From positions 1,240,001 through 1,304,000 of the forward strand of contig NZ_SMSI01000001.1 of NCBI RefSeq assembly GCF_004354915.1: a stretch of DNA of 64,000 nucleotides. The letters are read 5' to 3'. Shown here piece after piece: positions 35,722-45,409 of this stretch; within the stretch, counting starts at the first letter, position 1; each line of letters starts with the position of its first letter. The stretch is from Pseudohoeflea suaedae. GTDB lineage: Bacteria > Pseudomonadota > Alphaproteobacteria > Rhizobiales > Rhizobiaceae. The position numbers and the translations under genes were made by a program. The notes below the pieces were generated by a model. The model made no database searches. It was not told the origin of the DNA and saw nothing but the letters and a program-made list of their open reading frames with translations.

Positions 35722-37848
35722 ATGCCTGACCTTTTGCTGGAACTCCGCTCCGAGGAAATCCCCGCTCGTATGCAACGGAAAGCCGCGGGCGATCTGCGCA
35801 AGCTTGTCACCGATGCGCTGGTCGATGCGGGTCTGACCTACGAGGCCGCGCGTGAATACTGGACGCCGCGCCGCCTTGCGCTTGACCTTCGCGGGCTGAC
35901 GGCGCGTTCCGCCGATATCCGCGAGGAGCGCAAGGGGCCGCGCGTCGATGCGCCGGAAAAGGCAATCGAAGGCTTTCTGCGTTCGGCGGGACTGTCGTCC
36001 GTCTCCGAGGCCCAGATCCAGTCCGATCCGAAAAAGGGCGAATTCTACGTCGCCATCATCGAGAAGCCCGGCCGCGATGCCGCCGGTATCATCGCCGACA
36101 TCATGCCCGGCATCATCCGTGATTTTCCGTGGCCGAAGTCCATGCGTTGGGGCAAGGCGTCGGCCAAGCCCGGTGCTTTGCGATGGGTGCGTCCGCTGCA
36201 GTCGATCCTCTGCACCTTCGGTCCCGAGACCGAGGAGCCGGACGTCATCGCCTTCGAGGTCGACGGGATCGTGGCCTCGAATCTCACCTGGGGGCACCGC
36301 TTCCATGCACCCGACGCCATCGTCGTGCGACGCTTCGACGACTATATCGACAAGCTGATGGCCGCCAAGGTCGTGCTCGATCCCGAGCGGCGCAAGGAGA
36401 TCATCTTGGCCGATGCCAGGAACCTGGCCTTCGCCGCAGGTCTCGAACTGGTCGAGGACGAGGGGCTTCTCGATGAAGTTTCCGGCCTCGTCGAATGGCC
36501 GGTTACCCTGATGGGCGAGTTCGAGCGCGAGTTTCTGGAAATCCCCGACGATGTCATCCGCCTGACGATCAAGACCAATCAGAAGTGCTTCGTCACCCGT
36601 CGCGCCGCGGCCGGTGAAGGCGAGGGCGCGCTCGCCAACCGTTTCATCCTCGTCTCCAATATCGAGGCGAAGGACGGCGGCCGCGAGATCGCCTTCGGCA
36701 ACGGCAAGGTGGTGCGCGCGCGTCTTTCCGATGCGCTCTATTTCTGGAACACCGACCAGTCCGACCTTCCGGATCTTGCCGAACTTGCAGCGAGCGCGGA
36801 AAAATTCGGCCTCGACCTGAAGAAGCCGCTCGACCAGCGCATGGCGCGCCTCGACCGGCTCGACGTGACCTTCCACGCCAAGCTCGGCAGCCAGGGCGAG
36901 CGGGTTGCCCGCATTGCGAAACTGGCCAAGGAACTCGCCCCGGTCGTCAACGCCGATCCGGCGCTTGCGGTGCGCGCCGCCCATTTGTCCAAGGCGGACC
37001 TCCAGACCGAAGTCGTGCAGGAATTCCCCGAAGTGCAGGGTACCATGGGCCGCATCTATGCCGGCCTCCAGGGCGAGGACGCCTCGGTGGCGGCGGCCGT
37101 CGAGGAGCATTACAAGCCGCAGGGACCCTCCGACGCGGTGCCGAACGATCCGGTCTCGATCGCCGTCGCGCTCGCCGACAAGCTCGATACGCTGGTAGGA
37201 TTCTGGTCGATCGACGAAAAGCCGACAGGCTCGAAGGACCCTTACGCCCTCCGTCGCGCGGCACTCGGCGTGATCCGCATCGTGGTGGAGAACGGCGTGA
37301 AGCTGCCATTGTCCGATCTGGGCGTGACTGAGGATCTCCTGTCCTTCTTCCATGATCGCCTGAAGGTCTATCTGCGTGACCAGGGCGCCCGTCACGACCT
37401 GATCGACGCAGTCATTACTCCCATGAGCGACGATCTTCTCTCGATCACCTCGCGCGTGGCAGCCCTCGGCATCTTCCTCGATTCGGAGGACGGCGCGAAC
37501 CTGCTCGCTGGCGCCAAGCGGGCTGCCAACATCCTTGCCGCCGAGGAGAAGAAGGGTACCGCAATCGCCCAGGGCGTCGATCCCGCGCTCTTCACGCAGG
37601 ACGAGGAACGGGCGCTCAACGATGCGGTGGAAACCGCAACGACCGAAGCGCAGAACGCCATCGACACCGAGGACTACCCGGCGGCCATGACCGCGCTTGC
37701 GAAACTCCGCGGGCCTGTCGATGCCTTCTTCGAGGCCGTTCTCGTCAATGCCGAGGATGAAAGCGTTCGCGCCAACCGTCTGGCGCTCGTCGCCCGCATC
37801 CGCGCGGCAACCGCGACGGTTGCGGATTTCTCCAGGATTTCCGGCTGA
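35722..37848 (+). CDS. glyS: Glycyl-tRNA synthetase beta subunit
   Basis: The 708-residue beta subunit provides tRNA recognition for the alpha2beta2 enzyme. The N-terminus [18 protein letters not shown], the KSMRWG and FITNQKCF-type motif ([10 protein letters not shown]), [14 protein letters not shown], the HD-type core [25 protein letters not shown], and [23 protein letters not shown] are all diagnostic. The C-terminal ~100 residues form the anticodon-binding domain. It is the downstream partner of glyQ, separated by five intervening genes. A bidirectional terminator follows. Confidence 0.96.
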   Translation: MPDLLLELRSEEIPARMQRKAAGDLRKLVTDALVDAGLTYEAAREYWTPRRLALDLRGLTARSADIREERKGPRVDAPEKAIEGFLRSAGLSSVSEAQIQSDPKKGEFYVAIIEKPGRDAAGIIADIMPGIIRDFPWPKSMRWGKASAKPGALRWVRPLQSILCTFGPETEEPDVIAFEVDGIVASNLTWGHRFHAPDAIVVRRFDDYIDKLMAAKVVLDPERRKEIILADARNLAFAAGLELVEDEGLLDEVSGLVEWPVTLMGEFEREFLEIPDDVIRLTIKTNQKCFVTRRAAAGEGEGALANRFILVSNIEAKDGGREIAFGNGKVVRARLSDALYFWNTDQSDLPDLAELAASAEKFGLDLKKPLDQRMARLDRLDVTFHAKLGSQGERVARIAKLAKELAPVVNADPALAVRAAHLSKADLQTEVVQEFPEVQGTMGRIYAGLQGEDASVAAAVEEHYKPQGPSDAVPNDPVSIAVALADKLDTLVGFWSIDEKPTGSKDPYALRRAALGVIRIVVENGVKLPLSDLGVTEDLLSFFHDRLKVYLRDQGARHDLIDAVITPMSDDLLSITSRVAALGIFLDSEDGANLLAGAKRAANILAAEEKKGTAIAQGVDPALFTQDEERALNDAVETATTEAQNAIDTEDYPAAMTALAKLRGPVDAFFEAVLVNAEDESVRANRLALVARIRAATATVADFSRISG

Positions 37849-37870
37849 TCGGTCACTGTTTCCACAAATG

Positions 37871-37899
37871 AAAAGGCCGGCATTGCGCCGGCCTTTTTT
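37871..37899. terminator. bidirectional terminator after glyS
   Basis: AAGGCCGGC-ATTGC-GCCGGCCTT followed by TTTTG on the plus strand and by TTTTCATTT on the minus strand, so it can also serve the convergent secreted-protein gene. Confidence 0.9.
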
Positions 37900-37915
37900 G
37901 ATCTCTGGTTTCCGG

Positions 37916-38494
37916 TTACTCGACCCGCAGCGCGAAGTCGGACATATCCAGCTCCTCCGGAACGCCGGAGGTTGAAGCCACGGAGTCGGGCTCGCTGACG
38001 AGTTCGGACGGCGTGCCGGAAATTTCGGCAACGACCGGCGGCTCCGGAATGACGAGCGGTGCGGATGTCGCGCTGACAACCGTCAGCTCTCCGCCCGGGA
38101 TCGTCTGCGAAGCGGTCGTGATGGCGGGCTCTTCCGGTTGGGTCACAGGGGCTTCGGCGACTTCCGTTTTGGCGCCTGCCTGCGGGTCGAGCTGCGCTAT
38201 ATCGCGCTCCGACGCCTTGCGAACGATCGTCACGGGATTGCCGCCCAGCCAGTTCTCGGTGGTCACGAGATGCGGTTCACCGTCGATGACCTCGATCTTC
38301 TTGACCTCGGTGCCCGGCGGAAGCATGTCGTCTTCGGCCTTTTTCTTCTGCTCTTGCTTGAAGCAGGTCGGACAGCCTATTTCGGTCACGCTCCGCGACG
38401 TCGGAGAATCTGAAGACGTCAGATACTCGATCGAGCCGGCATTTGCGTGAGTGACGCCAAGGGCCAGAAGCCCGGTCAACAATACTGCGCGCAT
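37916..38494 (-). CDS. secreted HPE1-like protein of rhizobia
   Basis: A 192-residue exported protein with a clean signal peptide (AVLLTGLLALGVTHANA-GSIEYL). The mature part starts with GSIEYLTSS, has a CPTC pair near residue 42, then LPPGTEVKKIEVIDGEPHLVTTENWLGGNPVTIVRKA, followed by a Pro/Glu/Thr-rich low-complexity tail. The GSIEY start and the E-N-W-L-G-G-x-P-V-T motif match, from memory, rhizobial proteins annotated as 'plant virulence effector HPE1-like'. That name does not prove an effector role; the protein lacks any secretion-system signal I can see. The ATG at 38494 fits the ribosome binding site GGGAAGG better than the GTG two codons earlier. Confidence 0.65.
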   Translation of the reverse strand: MRAVLLTGLLALGVTHANAGSIEYLTSSDSPTSRSVTEIGCPTCFKQEQKKKAEDDMLPPGTEVKKIEVIDGEPHLVTTENWLGGNPVTIVRKASERDIAQLDPQAGAKTEVAEAPVTQPEEPAITTASQTIPGGELTVVSATSAPLVIPEPPVVAEISGTPSELVSEPDSVASTSGVPEELDMSDFALRVE

Positions 38495-38614
38495 GGTCAC
38501 ATCCTTCCCTCCGGTTTCCCGGTTTTCAAGGAAGGTTGTACCCGCTTTGAGTTACGGGGAGGTTTGGGAAACTGGTTAAGACCGGGTTAAGCTCCGGCCT
38601 TGTTTTTTAGTCGT

Positions 38615-39901
38615 TCAGGACTGTTCGCGGGCAATCTCGCGCCAGCCGATGTCGCGGCGGCAGAAACCATCGGCCCATTCGACACGATCGACAGCGAGGT
38701 AGGCATTCGCCTGTGCCTCGGTCACCGAGCTGCCGAGAGCCGTGACATTGAGGACGCGCCCGCCATTGGCGACGAGCTGATCGTCCTTCATCGCGGTGCC
38801 TGCGTGAAAGATGACCGCGCCGCCAGACTGGGCATGGTCCAGATTGTTGATCGCTCCGCCTTTGCGGGCTGCGGCGGGGTAGCCGCGTGCCGCCAGCACC
38901 ACGGTGAGCGCGGTATCCTCGCTCCATGTCGCGGACTTTCCGGCCAGTTCACCCTTCGCGGCTGCTTCCAGAAGTTCGATCAGGTCGCTTTCGAGCCGCG
39001 GCATCAGCACCTGGCATTCCGGATCGCCGAAACGCACATTGTACTCGATCAGCTTGGGGCCGGTCTCCGTCAGCATCAGCCCGGCATAGAGCACACCCTT
39101 GAACGGGCAGCCCATCTCCGCCATGCCGCGCATGGTCGGCGCGATGATTTCGTCGAACGCGCGTTGCGAGAGTTCCTCAGTCATCACCGGAGCCGGGGAA
39201 TAGGCGCCCATCCCGCCGGTGTTCGGACCGGTATCGCCTTCGCCGACGCGCTTGTGGTCTTGCGCGCTCGCAAGCGGCAATGCCGTGGTGCCGTCGCAGA
39301 GATAGAAGAAGCTTGCCTCCTCACCGGTGAGGAATTCCTCGACAACCACTTCCGCGCCGGCATCGCCGAAGGCGCCCTCGAAACATTCGTCGATGGCGGC
39401 CAGAGCCTCGGGCAGCGTCATGGCGACAGTGACGCCCTTGCCGGCGGCCAGACCGTCGGCCTTGATGACGATCGGCGCACCGACCTCGCGAATATAGGCC
39501 TTGGCCTTGGGGGCGTTGTTGAAACGCTGATAGGCAGCCGTCGGAATATCGTAGCGGGCGCAGAGATCCTTGGTGAAACCCTTGGAGCCTTCCAGGCGTG
39601 CCGCACCGGCCGAGGGGCCGAAGACCGCGAAGCCGGCCTCGGCGAGATCGTCCGCAAGCCCCGCCACGAGCGGCGCTTCGGGGCCGACGACCACGAGCCC
39701 GATCGATTTCTCCGAGCAGAACGACTTCACCGCCTCATGGTCCGTGACGTCGAGCGTCACAAGTTCGGCGGAGGCCGCGATGCCGGGATTTCCAGGCGCT
39801 GCATAGAGCGTGCCGAGGCGAGGGGAGGCGGCGAGCTTCCAGGCCAGCGCATGTTCGCGTCCGCCCGATCCGATCAGCAGCACATTCACCTTGTCCGACA
39901 T
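38615..39901 (-). CDS. purD: Phosphoribosylamine-glycine ligase
   Basis: A 428-residue ATP-grasp enzyme of purine synthesis (PRA + glycine + ATP to GAR). The N-terminal [22 protein letters not shown], the ATP-grasp segment [28 protein letters not shown], and [11 protein letters not shown] with [16 protein letters not shown] are all characteristic. The length is typical. It is monocistronic with unclear promoter signals. Confidence 0.97.
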   Translation of the reverse strand: MSDKVNVLLIGSGGREHALAWKLAASPRLGTLYAAPGNPGIAASAELVTLDVTDHEAVKSFCSEKSIGLVVVGPEAPLVAGLADDLAEAGFAVFGPSAGAARLEGSKGFTKDLCARYDIPTAAYQRFNNAPKAKAYIREVGAPIVIKADGLAAGKGVTVAMTLPEALAAIDECFEGAFGDAGAEVVVEEFLTGEEASFFYLCDGTTALPLASAQDHKRVGEGDTGPNTGGMGAYSPAPVMTEELSQRAFDEIIAPTMRGMAEMGCPFKGVLYAGLMLTETGPKLIEYNVRFGDPECQVLMPRLESDLIELLEAAAKGELAGKSATWSEDTALTVVLAARGYPAAARKGGAINNLDHAQSGGAVIFHAGTAMKDDQLVANGGRVLNVTALGSSVTEAQANAYLAVDRVEWADGFCRRDIGWREIAREQS

Positions 39902-40095
39902 CGATCAATCCCTGTTTCCGGCCCGTCTCGCGAAGGGCGTTGTCCATGTGCTGCGGGGAGTAGGACCTTGGAGCGCAAGCGTCAAGCACGGGAGGCGGAC
40001 AGGGGCGATTTCACCCTGTGCAATCCTGCACAGATGCGGCTGGCGGCATTGGGTAGGTTCTCCTCATCGAAAACAAACACCCATTGGAGACCACA

Positions 40096-40446
40096 ATGAA
40101 AAACGCAATCGCAACAACACTTCTCGTAGCCGCTGCCTTGGCCGGCTCCATCTCGCTCGCAGCTGCACAGCAGGCCGGCGGCCCCGGCGGTAACGGTGGT
40201 GGCAACGGCGGTCGTGGCGGACATGGCGGTGGCGCCAGCACCAGCTCGGCCCTCGACGCCCGCTCGGCGGCTCGTCCCTGCGTAACCCATAACTGCACTC
40301 CCGAGCGGAAGCAGGTGATAACCAAGGTCGAGGGCGAGTGCTCCTGTACCTACACCCAGTACACCGACGCCAGCGGCGATTACTACAAGAAGGTCTGCAT
40401 CCGCATCGACGGCGTGAGCGCCCGCCAGTTGCGCTGCGCCTTCTGA
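40096..40446 (+). CDS. small secreted glycine-rich protein, unknown function
   Basis: The 116-residue product has a signal peptide (NAIATTLLVAAALAGSISLAAA-QQ), a Gly/Asn-rich linker (GGPGGNGGGNGGRGGHGGG), and a compact C-terminal domain with five cysteines (PCVTHNCTPE, GECSCTYT, VCIRIDG, LRCAF). The Cys pattern suggests disulfides in the periplasm. TTGGAG lies six bases before the ATG. It is followed by a perfect 11-bp hairpin. No family is recognised; it may be restricted to close relatives. Confidence 0.7.
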   Translation: MKNAIATTLLVAAALAGSISLAAAQQAGGPGGNGGGNGGRGGHGGGASTSSALDARSAARPCVTHNCTPERKQVITKVEGECSCTYTQYTDASGDYYKKVCIRIDGVSARQLRCAF

Positions 40447-40510
40447 TACCCGACGCGTCGGCGGCTACGAGTTCGGGTCGAAGGTTATGCCCCACACTTT
40501 CGGTCCGCGC

Positions 40511-40542
40511 GGCCAGGCTCCATGCCGGAGCCTGGCCTTTCC
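40511..40542 (+). terminator. hairpin terminator after the small secreted protein
   Basis: GGCCAGGCTCC-ATGCC-GGAGCCTGGCC is a perfect 11-bp stem followed by TTTCC, 65 bases after the stop codon. The U-run is short but the stem is very strong. Confidence 0.7.
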
Positions 40543-40591
40543 TCGTGCTCTCCTGCTTGACCCGCTCCCGCCCGCCTGCCAATGAGGCGCG

Positions 40592-41566
40592 ATGAACGGC
40601 ACTTCAAAACACGACGCTCTCGCAACCGGCCGCGTCCACGACGCGCCTTCCGACAATTTCGTCTACCGTCTTCTGCCGCGCGCGCTCTGGCCGCATGCGC
40701 AACTCGCGCGCTGGGACCGGCCCATCGGCTGGCAGCTGCTCATGTGGCCCTGCTGGTGGTCGGCGATGCTCGCGGCCAATGTGGCGGCAGGTGAGGGGAC
40801 CATTTCGCCCGGACGGGTCTTCGTTCACCTCATTCTGTTTGCCATCGGTGCGGTTGCCATGCGGGGCGCCGGCTGTACGTGGAACGATCTGGTCGATCAC
40901 AAGATCGACGCCCAGGTCGCCCGCACGCGCTCGCGCCCTCTTCCGGCCGGACGCATCAGCCGCAAGGCGGCCTATGCCTTCATCGCCGCACAGGCTTTCG
41001 TCGGCCTGCTGGTCCTTCTCCAGTTCAATCTCTTTTCCATCCTGCTCGGAATCTCGTCGCTGGCCGTTGTCGCCGCCTATCCCTTCGCCAAGCGGGTGAC
41101 CAACTGGCCGCAATTCGTGCTCGGCCTCGCCTTTTCGTGGGGCGCGCTGATGGGCTGGGCGGCGGAATTCGGATCGCTCGCCCTGGCTCCGGTCCTGCTC
41201 TACGCAGCCGCGATCACCTGGACGATAGGCTACGACACGATCTACGCCCATCAGGACAAGGAGGACGATGCGCTCGTCGGGGTCAAATCGACTGCGCGTC
41301 TGTTCGGCGAGAATACCTGGCGATGGATGGTGGTGTTTTACGGTGGCTTCGTGTTGCTCACCGCGATCGCCTTCGCGCTTTCCGGCGTCTCCTTGCCCGC
41401 CTGGGTCGGGCTTGCGGCGGTCGCTGGCATGCTGGGGTGGCAGATCGCACGGCTGGATATCGACAATCCCGATTCCTGCCTCGCCCTGTTCAAGACCAAC
41501 AGCCGGGTGGGTCTGGTGCTCTTCTTCGGCCTTCTTGTCGCCTGCCTCTGGACCGTGGCCAACTAG
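40592..41566 (+). CDS. ubiA: 4-hydroxybenzoate polyprenyltransferase
   Basis: A 324-residue integral membrane prenyltransferase that attaches the polyprenyl chain to 4-hydroxybenzoate in ubiquinone synthesis. The first aspartate-rich motif is NDLVDHKIDAQVARTRSRPL and the second is DTIYAHQDKEDD; about eight membrane helices surround them. The N-terminal WPHAQLARWDRPIGWQLLMWPCWW is typical. GAGGCG lies before the ATG. The polyprenyl diphosphate synthase of this window would supply its substrate. Confidence 0.95.
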   Translation: MNGTSKHDALATGRVHDAPSDNFVYRLLPRALWPHAQLARWDRPIGWQLLMWPCWWSAMLAANVAAGEGTISPGRVFVHLILFAIGAVAMRGAGCTWNDLVDHKIDAQVARTRSRPLPAGRISRKAAYAFIAAQAFVGLLVLLQFNLFSILLGISSLAVVAAYPFAKRVTNWPQFVLGLAFSWGALMGWAAEFGSLALAPVLLYAAAITWTIGYDTIYAHQDKEDDALVGVKSTARLFGENTWRWMVVFYGGFVLLTAIAFALSGVSLPAWVGLAAVAGMLGWQIARLDIDNPDSCLALFKTNSRVGLVLFFGLLVACLWTVAN

Positions 41567-41594
41567 CTCGCGCCAGCTGAAGTCCCGCAAGCAG

Positions 41595-41635
41595 AACGGC
41601 CCGGATCTCCGTCAGGCGATCCGGGCCGTTCTTTT
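41595..41635 (+). terminator. terminator after ubiA
   Basis: AACGGCCCGGATC pairs with GATCCGGGCCGTT, a perfect 13-bp stem with a 10-base loop, followed by CTTTT. It lies between convergent ubiA and the DUF6101-like gene. Confidence 0.85.
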
Positions 41636-41653
41636 GTCGTCTGGCTGGAAGTC

Positions 41654-42202
41654 TCAGCGGCGCGCGATGATCTCGCGGCCTTCGAGCTTCATGCTGACGC
41701 CCATCGTGCCGGTCTTGCGACGAACCAGGAAGCGCGGACGGCGGCTCTGGATGTTGCCGCGACGTCGCGGGGCCGGGGTCCTGTCTTGGGCATCGAGCGG
41801 ACGAGCAATGCCGTCGGCTTCCACCATCAGCATCGGGATATCGTAGAGTTCGGACCACATCCGCCAGTCGGCGGCGATGTCCGAGAGATCGTGCGCCACC
41901 AGAAGCGGCACCGACAGGCTCGGATCGGTGTGGTGAAGTTCGAGCGTTACCGTCACGGTGCCGTCGCCATGGTCGATGGCGCGGGCGGCCACGCCGGCAA
42001 AGGCCCGGGCGGGCAGAGCGATAGAGAGCGGCAGGCGGCTCTTGGCCAGGTTCTTCTTCATCACCGCACCGCGCTGGTCCAGGGTGACATTCACCTCCGT
42101 CGCATCGTCGCGCCCCGCATAGGAAACCCTTTGTGGAAAATGCGCCGGATCCAGTCGCAGCTCGTACCCGGCCCAATCGGGCTTGATGTTCGCATTCTTC
42201 AT
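41654..42202 (-). CDS. DUF6101-like protein
   Basis: A 182-residue soluble protein of unknown function, with a mostly beta-rich appearance (LRLDPAHFPQRVSYA, GRDDATEVNVTLDQRGAVMKKNLAKSRLPLSIALPARAFAGVAAR, DGTVTVTLELHHTDPSLSVPLLVAHDL) and a basic C-terminal tail. From memory this matches the DUF6101 family, which is limited to Hyphomicrobiales and often faces ubiA. No catalytic motif was seen. Confidence 0.7.
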   Translation of the reverse strand: MKNANIKPDWAGYELRLDPAHFPQRVSYAGRDDATEVNVTLDQRGAVMKKNLAKSRLPLSIALPARAFAGVAARAIDHGDGTVTVTLELHHTDPSLSVPLLVAHDLSDIAADWRMWSELYDIPMLMVEADGIARPLDAQDRTPAPRRRGNIQSRRPRFLVRRKTGTMGVSMKLEGREIIARR

Positions 42203-42516
42203 TTATGATCGCCTTCCATTACCCTTGAGAGCCGGTGTTCCGGTCATCTTTCGGTCGGGACGTTTTCCGTCCTCTGATGGCATGGAGACTACGCGGGTTC
42301 CTTTCCCTCCGGCTTAAGGTTCACGGTTAAGAAAATCTCGCTTTTCGAGATGGTTAGCGAAACGCAACCGGGTGCAAGGTTTCGTTCATAAGTTGCGATG
42401 AGGGGCGCCTGCTCGGGCATTGGCCGTCTCTGCCAAAGCGAGAAAATGCCAGCCTCGTACAAGTTTGCGGGATTAGCCTTGCGTCATATTAGCGCGAAGG
42501 CCATCCGGAGCCGTAA
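42203..42516 (+). other. intergenic region upstream of the DUF1217 gene
   Basis: These 314 bases hold no gene. They contain a short inverted repeat ATCTCG-CTTTT-CGAGAT (42335-42351) and a possible promoter TTGCGG (42465-42470) / TATTAG (42487-42492) with 16-base spacing. GGAG at about 42507 serves the downstream ATG. The stretch is somewhat less GC-rich than the genes around it. Confidence 0.45.
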
Positions 42517-45399
42517 ATGATTTCGACCTATCTGAGCTACAATCTCGTTGCCCGCGACATCAAGGCGGCGATGAACCTGACGGCTCAGCAGGCGCAGGTC
42601 AGCCGAGAGGCGGCATATTTCAAGGAAAATATCGGCAACATCACTTCAGCCGAGGAGTTCGTCGAGGACTACAGGCTCTACTCCTATGCGATGAAGGCGC
42701 ACGGTCTCGAAGAGATGACCTACGCCAAGGCCTTCATGCTGAAAGTGCTCGAAAGCGACCTTTCCGACACCAACAGCTACGCCAACAAGCTCACCGACAA
42801 GCGCTACCGCGAATTCGCCGCCGCCTTCCAGTTCTCCTCCAATGCCGGCTCGGTGATGACGGAGAGCCAGATGGATCAGGCGATAGGGCTGTATGAGGGG
42901 CATTTTGCGAGCCTGGATGACCAGATCGCCGAGAACACCGCCTATTACAAGGCGATGCTCACCAGTGTCGGCTCGGTCGACGGGTTTCTCGCCAATGCCC
43001 GTCTCTACGACTACATGCTCGATACCTACGGCTTCGATGGCGATACCGTCGACAAGTCCTATCTGCGTGCGCTCCTGACGAGCGACGCATCCGATCCGGC
43101 AAGCTTCTACAACACCGAGATCGTGGCCAAGCGCGATGCGGCCCTGGCCACGATCGACGGCAACAATCCGATCCTGACGGCGATTGCCGCGCGCCAGACC
43201 GTCATCGGGGAGCGCGATTACATCGTCCAGCTTCAGACTGCCATTTCGGACGCGCAAACCCGGATAGCCGATGCGCAGGCTGCCATGAGCGAGCCCGGCG
43301 CCGATACGGCGGCGCTGCAGAACGAGATAGACGGGCAGACCGCCACGATGCATCTGCGCTACGCCGATTTCGTGGAAATGAGCCTCTACGCGATGCAGGA
43401 AGACAAGGCCGCCATGATCGCGGCCGGTGAGGGCGACAGCCCCGCGGCCCTGGCGCTTGATGAGAAGATCACGGCCTGGACCGCGGATTTCGATGCGCGC
43501 TGGGCCATCGTGACGTCGATCCAGAAAATCGCGAACCTGACCGAAGCGATAAATGAGCCGGGCGCCGACGTGGCGGCCTTGCAGGCCGAGATCGACGGGG
43601 AACGCGCGGCGATCGAGACCAGCCGGGACACTCTTGTCGTCACGGCGGCCGACGTCGTTGACGCGATTGCCGCGAAGGACGCCGAAATCGCCTCCTATGA
43701 CGGCACCCTGCCGCCGCCGGGTGAGGAGACTGCGGCGCTGCAGGCCGAACTCTATGCCGCCGCGAGCAAGGCCTCGAGCTATATCGGCGCGACCGACAAG
43801 TTCGTGACCCTCTTTGAAGCCTACAGTTTCAACCCGGACGGAACGGTGCCCGCCGAGGGGTTCCAGACCGAACAGCAACTGGCGAAGACCACCGAGCGCT
43901 ACATCTTTTCCCAGGAGCGCACGACCAAGACCGGCGCCCTACTCAACGACCAGTATTTCCGTGACAAGATCAACACCTTCACGACGGTCGACGAATTGAT
44001 GGCCGATGCGCGGATCGTCGAGATACTCAAGGACGCCTTCAATCTTTCGACCTCGCTGTCGGTCGTCTCCTCCACGCTGGCGAACGCGATGACGACCCCT
44101 TCGACGGATGCCGATCTCGAAGACCCGAACAACTATCTCGTCCGCTTCCATTCCGGCCGCGACTATTATGACGACCTCGTCGCGCTGTCCCGTGCCTTCA
44201 ACTTCAAGGAGGACGGCACGCTTGACGAGGGCGTGCCGCCCATCGATGCCTCCAAGCTCGACATGGTGTCCAGCCGCTATTTCAGTGGTTACGACGACCA
44301 GTACGAGGAAGACGACGCACTTGCGATCAAGCGTTTGAAACTCGACCTGACCGCGCTTTCCAGCTCGGGCTCGACCATCGACGATCTCTTCCAGAGCACG
44401 GGCGCTTACAATTTCGTGTTGAAGGCGGTCGGTCTCGATGGCGAGGCCGTTCCACAGCGGATCATGCGCAAGGTGCTCACCAGCGACCTGCAGGACCCCA
44501 AGAGCTTCGTCTACAGCCTGAAGGATGATCGCTACGTTCAGTTCGCGAAACTCTTCAATTTCGATGCCGAGGGAAATTTCGCGGCTCCGCGCGTCGCCCA
44601 GGACCAGGCGACCATTCAGGAACTGGCCAAGGATTACATCGTCCAGAAGAGCCGCTTCCTCGAGGGTGACGAGGCGGCACGCGTGAAGAAGGAGGCAGAG
44701 GAAGAGGCAAGCTACTACGCAGACGCCGTTGCAGGCTTGTCGAATGTCGGCGAACTTCTCGCCAATCGCCGCATCCTGGATTTTGCAATCACCGCCAAGG
44801 GCATGAACCCGAGCAATTTTTCGGACGACATGTTGAAACGGGCATTCGGCTCCGACCTCAACGATCCCCGAAGCTTTGCCAATGAATATGGCGATTACCG
44901 GCTGGCCGAGCTGGTCGCCTCGTTCAACTTCGATGCGGAAGGCAATATCACGCGCGATGGCACCGCTGGTGTGTCGACGCGCAGCACCGTCGAAACGATG
45001 AACATGTTCCTGCGCCAGACTATCGAGGAAGAGCAGGGCGTGGAGAACGAAGGCGTGCGGCTCGCGCTCTATTTCGAGCGCATGGCGCCGACTATCACCT
45101 CGGCATACGACATTCTGTCGGATACCGCCCTCTACGCCTTCTTCAAGACGACATTCTCGATGCCGAGCGAAATCTCCGGCATGGATGTCGACAGGCAGGC
45201 AGCACTCGTCGAGAAATATCTCAACCTCGAGGACCTGGCGGATCCGGAAGCACTCGGCAAGCTGGTTCAGCGCTTTACCGCGATGTACGATCTGGAGACC
45301 AACGATTCGGCATCGATCGCCAGCGCATTGTTCGGCAACACGACGGGCGGCGTCAGCTCCGAGACCTTGCTGACGCTGGCGCAGCTCAAGCTGCGCTAG
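42517..45399 (+). CDS. DUF1217 multi-repeat protein with a coiled insertion
   Basis: A 960-residue protein made of six units related to DUF1217, a domain found in rhizobial proteins, some encoded among flagellar genes. Units lie at about residues 30-112, 140-440, 470-570, 600-690, 728-812 and 845-925. A unit runs: long helix, a motif like LLANRRILDFA, a motif like LKRAFGSDLNDPRSFAN, then FNFDAEGN. Unit 2 is interrupted at residues ~208-415 by an Ala/Glu-rich coiled region holding three EPGAD-AALQ-EI-type repeats. No signal peptide or membrane helix is visible. It is a single gene with no flagellar genes beside it. A structural or surface role is inferred. Confidence 0.75.
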   Translation: MISTYLSYNLVARDIKAAMNLTAQQAQVSREAAYFKENIGNITSAEEFVEDYRLYSYAMKAHGLEEMTYAKAFMLKVLESDLSDTNSYANKLTDKRYREFAAAFQFSSNAGSVMTESQMDQAIGLYEGHFASLDDQIAENTAYYKAMLTSVGSVDGFLANARLYDYMLDTYGFDGDTVDKSYLRALLTSDASDPASFYNTEIVAKRDAALATIDGNNPILTAIAARQTVIGERDYIVQLQTAISDAQTRIADAQAAMSEPGADTAALQNEIDGQTATMHLRYADFVEMSLYAMQEDKAAMIAAGEGDSPAALALDEKITAWTADFDARWAIVTSIQKIANLTEAINEPGADVAALQAEIDGERAAIETSRDTLVVTAADVVDAIAAKDAEIASYDGTLPPPGEETAALQAELYAAASKASSYIGATDKFVTLFEAYSFNPDGTVPAEGFQTEQQLAKTTERYIFSQERTTKTGALLNDQYFRDKINTFTTVDELMADARIVEILKDAFNLSTSLSVVSSTLANAMTTPSTDADLEDPNNYLVRFHSGRDYYDDLVALSRAFNFKEDGTLDEGVPPIDASKLDMVSSRYFSGYDDQYEEDDALAIKRLKLDLTALSSSGSTIDDLFQSTGAYNFVLKAVGLDGEAVPQRIMRKVLTSDLQDPKSFVYSLKDDRYVQFAKLFNFDAEGNFAAPRVAQDQATIQELAKDYIVQKSRFLEGDEAARVKKEAEEEASYYADAVAGLSNVGELLANRRILDFAITAKGMNPSNFSDDMLKRAFGSDLNDPRSFANEYGDYRLAELVASFNFDAEGNITRDGTAGVSTRSTVETMNMFLRQTIEEEQGVENEGVRLALYFERMAPTITSAYDILSDTALYAFFKTTFSMPSEISGMDVDRQAALVEKYLNLEDLADPEALGKLVQRFTAMYDLETNDSASIASALFGNTTGGVSSETLLTLAQLKLR

Positions 45400-45409
45400 G
45401 GCGCAACAC

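Noticed and set aside
35680-38079. A 799-codon open frame on the minus strand across glyS
   Set aside because: It is antisense to glyS along almost all of its length and reads as a composition artefact.
43288-43600. The EPGAD-AALQ repeats as a possible CRISPR-like or mobile repeat
   Set aside because: They are spaced irregularly, differ at the DNA level, and keep one reading frame of a long gene, so they are protein-level repeats.
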